Origin: Natranaerofaba carboxydovora
GTDB taxonomy: Bacteria; Bacillota; Natranaerobiia; Natranaerobiales; Natranaerofabaceae
Assembly: GCF_022539405.1 (NCBI RefSeq)
Contig: NZ_CP054394.1
Span: forward strand, 2,426,501 to 2,490,500
Length of the DNA stretch: 64,000 bases
Direction of reading: 5' to 3'
The notes beneath the pieces were generated by a model, which saw nothing but the letters and a program-made list of their open reading frames with translations, did no database searches and had not been told where the DNA came from. Shown here one piece after another: positions 60,483 through 64,000 of the stretch (within the stretch, counting starts at the first letter, position 1; every line of letters starts with the position of its first letter). The position numbers and the translations under genes were made by a program.

Positions 60483-62651
60483 CTAACCTATCTCTTCTGA
60501 GTTATCATCTTTGCAGCTTTTATCACCTATACCTTCATCAATTAAGTACTCTTCACTTTCAATAACCTCACAGAATATCTCTACAAGCTCCGGGTCAAAC
60601 TGGGTGCCGGCACAGTTTCTTAGTTCCTTAATGGCTTCTTCTTTTGATAGGGCTTTTCTATAGGGTCTATCACTTGTCATGGCATCATAGGCATCTACTA
60701 TCGCTAAGATTCTACACTCTGCAGGGATATCTTTTCCTTTTGTTCCAAGGGGATAGCCCCTGCCGTCCCACCTCTCGTGGTGTTTTAGGATTAGGTCTGC
60801 TATGCCTGATAGGTCTGGAGATGAGAGGGCTATCCTGTGACCTTTTTCTGAGTGTTGTTTCATTATCTTCCATTCCTCATCTGAGAGGGGGCCTTTTTTG
60901 AAAAGTATATTATCCGGTGTGCCTACCTTACCTATATCGTGCACCTGGGCAAGAAGGGATAGATCTCCAAGCCTTCTTGAGCTTAGGCCTATTCTTTCTC
61001 CTATTTTGGTACATAGTAGGCTTAGTCTTTTCACATGGCCTTCTGTTACGTGGTCTCTTTCTGCAAGGGCACTCATTAGGGTGTCAATTACCTGGACCCT
61101 GGCACTTTTTGATTTATCTAGCTTGTCGCGATACATGTGTTCATCTGCTTTTTTCAAGGTCTCTTCAAGAGAGCTTGTCCCATCTTCTGCTGTGCTTAAG
61201 CCAAGGGAGATGCTAAGGGGTAGTTCAGAGTATCTTTTAGAATAATCTTCTGATAGCTCTCTTATTTTCTTTATTACTTCTTCGCCTTCTTTTTCGTCTG
61301 TAGAAGGAAGGATTATGGCGAATTCATCCCCGCCTATTCTTGCAGTTATATCCTTTTCTCTAGTGGCATTTTGTATAACTTTAGCTGCTATCTGCAATAG
61401 TTCATCCCCTTTGTCATGGCCCATGGTATCATTAACTATCTTTAACCCATCAAGGTCACAAGAGATTATTGCTATTGGGTAGGAATTTTTCTTTTCTAAT
61501 CTTTTTAGCTCTTTTTCGAAATAATCTCTATTATAGAGGCCTGTTAGACTGTCGTGCATGCTTAGGTATCTAAGTTTATCTTCAAGCTTTTTTCTCTCTG
61601 TGATATCATTTGCTACCATAAGGGCTGATATTGAGTCATCAAGGTTTTCAAGCCTTGTAACGTTCATATCTAGAGTTTTACCATTTGTTTTTCTTTCATA
61701 ATTAAGAGGGCCGGGGTGGTTTATCTTATCATCAAAGATATCTTTTGTCTTACAATCATCACATAACTTCTCATAGCCAAGAAATTCATAACAATACTCT
61801 CCAAGATGATCACCAAACTCTTCTCTAGAAGATCTGTTCATAAACTCTATAGTGAAGTCACTTCCGATTACAAATACATATTCCTTCATGTTATTAAATA
61901 ATTTGTATAGATAATCCCGCTCTTTTTTGATCTTATCCTGAAGCTTTCTTTGCTCTGTTACATCTATTCCTGTGCCTACTACGTATTTTATTTCATCAGA
62001 TTCACCAGTTATAATTGTGTTTCGCCAGGAGATTAGTTTTTTGTCATTATTTTTTGTTTTAAGATAATTATCGTAGTAGTTTGGGAAGTTACTTGCAAGC
62101 AGTTCATTAAAGACTCCCTTGACATCTTCTTTTTCCTCATCAGTTATTAGAACTTCCCAGATGGGAGTATCTTTAACATCTTCAAAGCCAAAGCCTGTCA
62201 CTTCTTCACAGGCTTTGTTGAAATAAACTATCCTACCTGAAGTATCCATCACAATCACAAGGGCTCCCTGGACATTTAGTATTTTTTCGCTAAACTCCCG
62301 TTCTTCTTTAAGCTTTTCTTTTTGTCTTCTGATTATATAGAGTGGTCTACCTATCCCAAAACCTACTATTATATATGTTAAACTACAGCTCAGTACTGCC
62401 ATGGTAAGTATAGACCCATAGGTTAGATATGAACCAAGACTAATAGAAAAAATAGCCCACATAGAAGAGGCTACTCCACCGTATAGATATAGCTTATAAG
62501 AAGTATACACAACAAAAAACAGTCCAAGAATTCCAGTGATGTAAAGGGGAAATAAAAATACAGATACCAAAACCATAAAAGCTCCAATTGTGATTAAACT
62601 CTTCTCTCCTGGTGTTAAAGATGTTATTACAGATGTTAAGCGCTCTTTCAT
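60483..62651 (-). CDS. membrane PAS-PAS-GGDEF-HD-GYP cyclic-di-GMP protein
   Basis: 722 residues. Four membrane helices (about 18-100), a coiled linker, PAS 1 (about 122-238), PAS 2 (about 245-355, with CYEF and CDDC cysteines that could bind metal or sense redox), GGDEF domain (GGDEF at 440-444, with the inhibitory RxxD site at 431-434), and HD-GYP phosphodiesterase (HD at 571-572; HHERWDGRGYP at 624-634). Both synthesis and hydrolysis motifs are intact, so it can in principle make and break c-di-GMP. It probably links an internal or membrane signal to surface or glycan output. Single gene with its own terminator. Confidence 0.93.
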   Translation of the reverse strand: MKERLTSVITSLTPGEKSLITIGAFMVLVSVFLFPLYITGILGLFFVVYTSYKLYLYGGVASSMWAIFSISLGSYLTYGSILTMAVLSCSLTYIIVGFGIGRPLYIIRRQKEKLKEEREFSEKILNVQGALVIVMDTSGRIVYFNKACEEVTGFGFEDVKDTPIWEVLITDEEKEDVKGVFNELLASNFPNYYDNYLKTKNNDKKLISWRNTIITGESDEIKYVVGTGIDVTEQRKLQDKIKKERDYLYKLFNNMKEYVFVIGSDFTIEFMNRSSREEFGDHLGEYCYEFLGYEKLCDDCKTKDIFDDKINHPGPLNYERKTNGKTLDMNVTRLENLDDSISALMVANDITERKKLEDKLRYLSMHDSLTGLYNRDYFEKELKRLEKKNSYPIAIISCDLDGLKIVNDTMGHDKGDELLQIAAKVIQNATREKDITARIGGDEFAIILPSTDEKEGEEVIKKIRELSEDYSKRYSELPLSISLGLSTAEDGTSSLEETLKKADEHMYRDKLDKSKSARVQVIDTLMSALAERDHVTEGHVKRLSLLCTKIGERIGLSSRRLGDLSLLAQVHDIGKVGTPDNILFKKGPLSDEEWKIMKQHSEKGHRIALSSPDLSGIADLILKHHERWDGRGYPLGTKGKDIPAECRILAIVDAYDAMTSDRPYRKALSKEEAIKELRNCAGTQFDPELVEIFCEVIESEEYLIDEGIGDKSCKDDNSEEIG

Positions 62652-62717
62652 CAGTACCCTCCGGCTTTAATATTTTTCGGTCACATTTTGATTTTCGACA
62701 AAAAATTACAAGAACAA

Positions 62718-62765
62718 TAAAAATTCCCTATTTATGCTAATTTCATTTTAGCATAAATAGGGAAT
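62718..62765 (-). terminator. terminator after DUF3343 gene
   Basis: Perfect 18-bp stem (62723-62740 with 62748-62765), then TTTTTATTG on the minus strand. Confidence 0.85.
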
Positions 62766-62799
62766 ATATTTCCATACTTCTATAAGTTTAGAGGGTTGT

Positions 62800-63054
62800 T
62801 TAAATATACACCTCTGGCTTTTTCTTTTTGTCCTCTGGAATTAGATAGATGTTCTCGAACTCTATAGAGTATTTGTCACACATCTCTATAAGTCTATCTA
62901 TCTCTTCTTTGTCAGTTACCTTCCCACAAAAACCGCAGGAAGCTCCTACTTTTCTTGGAAGGGGAATAAGCTTAACATCTCTATTCTCTTCTTTTGCCAC
63001 CTGGTCAAACTTTAATGCCAGGTGAGTGGTGGGAAAGGTAAACACCCAGTACAT
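62800..63054 (-). CDS. DUF3343 (putative Se/S carrier-like) protein
   Basis: 84 residues. It opens MYWVFTFPTTHLALKFD, as is typical of the family, and has the GASCGFCG cysteine cluster near residue 40. These small proteins accompany YedE/YedF-like genes and are proposed to carry selenium or sulfur. I choose ATG 63054, with AGAAGG 8 nt upstream, over upstream ATG/GTG codons overlapping the SD. Confidence 0.8.
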   Translation of the reverse strand: MYWVFTFPTTHLALKFDQVAKEENRDVKLIPLPRKVGASCGFCGKVTDKEEIDRLIEMCDKYSIEFENIYLIPEDKKKKPEVYI

Positions 63055-63148
63055 ATACATCACCTTCTCGTATCATGAGATCAAAATATAAAATTAGTGT
63101 CTAAAAGTCTAAATATTAAGTCTGCACATAAAGACCTATTTTGCTATG

Positions 63149-63373
63149 CTATTCTGGTGTAATATTAACAACAAAATCTTCACTATCTTCTTCTACTTCA
63201 ACGTAAAATCCTTTTTGCAGGGCAAACTTCTTTACATTATCTTTTGCCGTGGGGCTATTTACAAGGACTTTGTAGTTTCCACTTCCTTCTGATAAGGCAT
63301 TCTTGGTTAATATGACAGGCTGAGGACAAGACAGCCCTCTTGCATCTATGGTTTTAAATTCTTTTTCTGACAT
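63149..63373 (-). CDS. TusA/YedF-like sulfurtransferase
   Basis: 74 residues. IDARGLSCPQPVILTKNAL contains the conserved CPxP cysteine that carries persulfide (or selenium). This is the N-terminal half of YedF. AAGGAGG SD. Lies between DUF3343 and YedE-like genes; the set is a recognised selenium-metabolism neighbourhood in anaerobes, with direct roles still unproven. Confidence 0.87.
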   Translation of the reverse strand: MSEKEFKTIDARGLSCPQPVILTKNALSEGSGNYKVLVNSPTAKDNVKKFALQKGFYVEVEEDSEDFVVNITPE

Positions 63374-63506
63374 TTTAAGATTCCTCCTTTGTTTTAGAAA
63401 AGTAATTAAATTTTCGAATTCCTACATTATATATACTACATATATACTACTATACTCGAAATATTTTAATCTTACCTGACTTACCTGAATACTTCTCTAA
63501 TATTCC

Positions 63507-63532
63507 AAAAGAGGTCTATGCACCTCTTTTTT
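63507..63532. terminator. hairpin between yedE and tusA
   Basis: AAAGAGGT, CTATGC loop, ACCTCTTT with A/T tracts on both sides; bidirectional. Confidence 0.55.
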
Positions 63533-63534
63533 AC

Positions 63535-63779
63535 GACTAAAGATTCTGCAGGAATTAATTTGTGCTTTTAGAATTTTCGATTTCTAAAATTCGCTTAGCA
63601 CTTTCCATTATTCACACCCAGGATTCCAGTAGAGGTCTATGTAGCACGATTTAGAATTTTTGATTTCTAAAATTCGCTAAGTGCTACCTCTTTTTACAAC
63701 TAAAGATTCTGCAGGAATTAATTTGTGCTTTTAGAATTTTTGCTTTCTAAAATTCGCTTAGCACATAATTAATCCTGCA
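63535..63779. repeat. cluster of three palindromic elements
   Basis: Hairpins at 63562-63601, 63641-63687 and 63725-63764 share the core TTAGAATTTT...CTAAAATTCGCTTAGCAC. Direct repeats 63536-63570 and 63699-63733 precede the first and third. The middle one is inserted inside an AGAGGT/ACCTCT hairpin like that at 63507-63532. Confidence 0.7.
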
Positions 63780-63787
63780 CGAATCTA

Positions 63788-64000
63788 CTACATATCCGCC
63801 GATTTAGAACTCCCTACACCTACTCCAAGTCCTTCTGTATTCATAAATGCAGTAGCAAAGACAAAGACAAATCCTACAACAAGGGCAGCTATCCCCGCAG
63901 TAGTCGCCCCTGCAGGGCTTGCCGCTATCCCAAAGTTATGGGCAAGGGCTCCTCCTGTAAGCATACCAAAGACGGCAACACTTGCATCACCATCACCTGA
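63788..64000 (-). CDS. yedE: YedE-like sulfur/selenium transporter (5' part off-window)
   Basis: The last 70 codons are visible. SGDGDASVAVFGML, then GGALAHNFGIAASPAG and hydrophobic ALVVGFVFVFATAFMN are typical of the C-terminal end of YedE/YeeE-type membrane proteins. It imports a sulfur or selenium compound. It is the first gene of the YedE-TusA-DUF3343 set in this window. Confidence 0.8.
   Translation of the reverse strand, partial: SGDGDASVAVFGMLTGGALAHNFGIAASPAGATTAGIAALVVGFVFVFATAFMNTEGLGVGVGSSKSADM

Noticed and set aside
63535-63779. Possible CRISPR array
   Set aside because: Only three palindromic units with non-uniform spacing and no distinct spacers; no cas genes in the window.
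1-64000. tRNA or rRNA genes
   Set aside because: No cloverleaf with a T-loop motif or rRNA-like sequence was found by eye on either strand.

Overview
The window reads as a chromosomal segment of a low-GC Gram-positive bacterium. Shine-Dalgarno sites are strong, TTG and GTG starts are common, and intrinsic terminators are frequent. Secreted proteins are extremely acidic and end in copper-amine-oxidase-N 'stalk' domains. No SLH domain is visible. Acid-rich exported proteins together with GGDEF/HD-GYP and Se/S-handling genes suggest an anaerobic, salt- or alkali-adapted Firmicute; Natranaerobius-like is my inference, not a demonstrated assignment. Almost all genes lie on the minus strand.

Layout. 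1-5.0 kb: end of a surface protein, a first GalU, a divergent PglF-type 4,6-dehydratase, and a stalk-domain protein. 5.0-7.4 kb: O-antigen-ligase/TPR protein. 7.5-15.1 kb: a tightly coupled five-gene island made of a HEPN/DUF4145-like pseudokinase, a Ser/Thr kinase, a 56-residue micro-gene, a large SF1 helicase and a winged-helix/multi-TM protein. I consider it the best candidate for an undescribed, defence-like system. 15.3-17.2 kb: secreted LRR protein. 17.4-32.0 kb: surface-glycan cluster with Wzx, Wzy, four glycosyltransferases (one only a fragment), PglC/D/E homologues, a deacetylase-like protein, a methyltransferase, a kinase-like protein, an alpha/alpha-toroid protein and two ParB-fold-like proteins.

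32.4-41.2 kb is a mosaic. It holds two ComK-like genes (one with an in-frame TGA), a Phd/VapC toxin-antitoxin pair, a tnpB-less IS200/IS605 remnant with an omegaRNA-like end, an HD phosphohydrolase with a winged-helix partner, a broken ImmA peptidase, a truncated Rpn-like gene with a duplicated tail, and a complete TnpB element. 41.2-49.1 kb carries the route fructose-6-P to UDP-uronic acid (Pgi, phosphohexomutase, GalU, Ugd, epimerase), interrupted by a REP-associated tyrosine transposase flanked by inverted REP hairpins.

49.3-59.8 kb holds surface proteins: one split by three frameshifts, two long intact ones and one short one. Two share a conserved promoter and a leader of about 215 nt. 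Between them lie a second Rpn-like locus and a HigBA pair. 60.5-62.7 kb: a PAS-GGDEF-HD-GYP cyclic-di-GMP protein. 62.8-64 kb: DUF3343, TusA and the end of a YedE transporter, a probable selenium/sulfur set.

How the parts fit together. The sugar-nucleotide genes supply UDP-glucose, UDP-glucuronate/galacturonate and bacillosamine-like sugars. The glycan cluster assembles and flips them, and the stalk-domain proteins are probable surface partners. The accessory genes (toxin-antitoxin pairs, Rpn-like, TnpB, RAYT, kinase/helicase island) look like mobile or defence cargo interleaved with these envelope genes.
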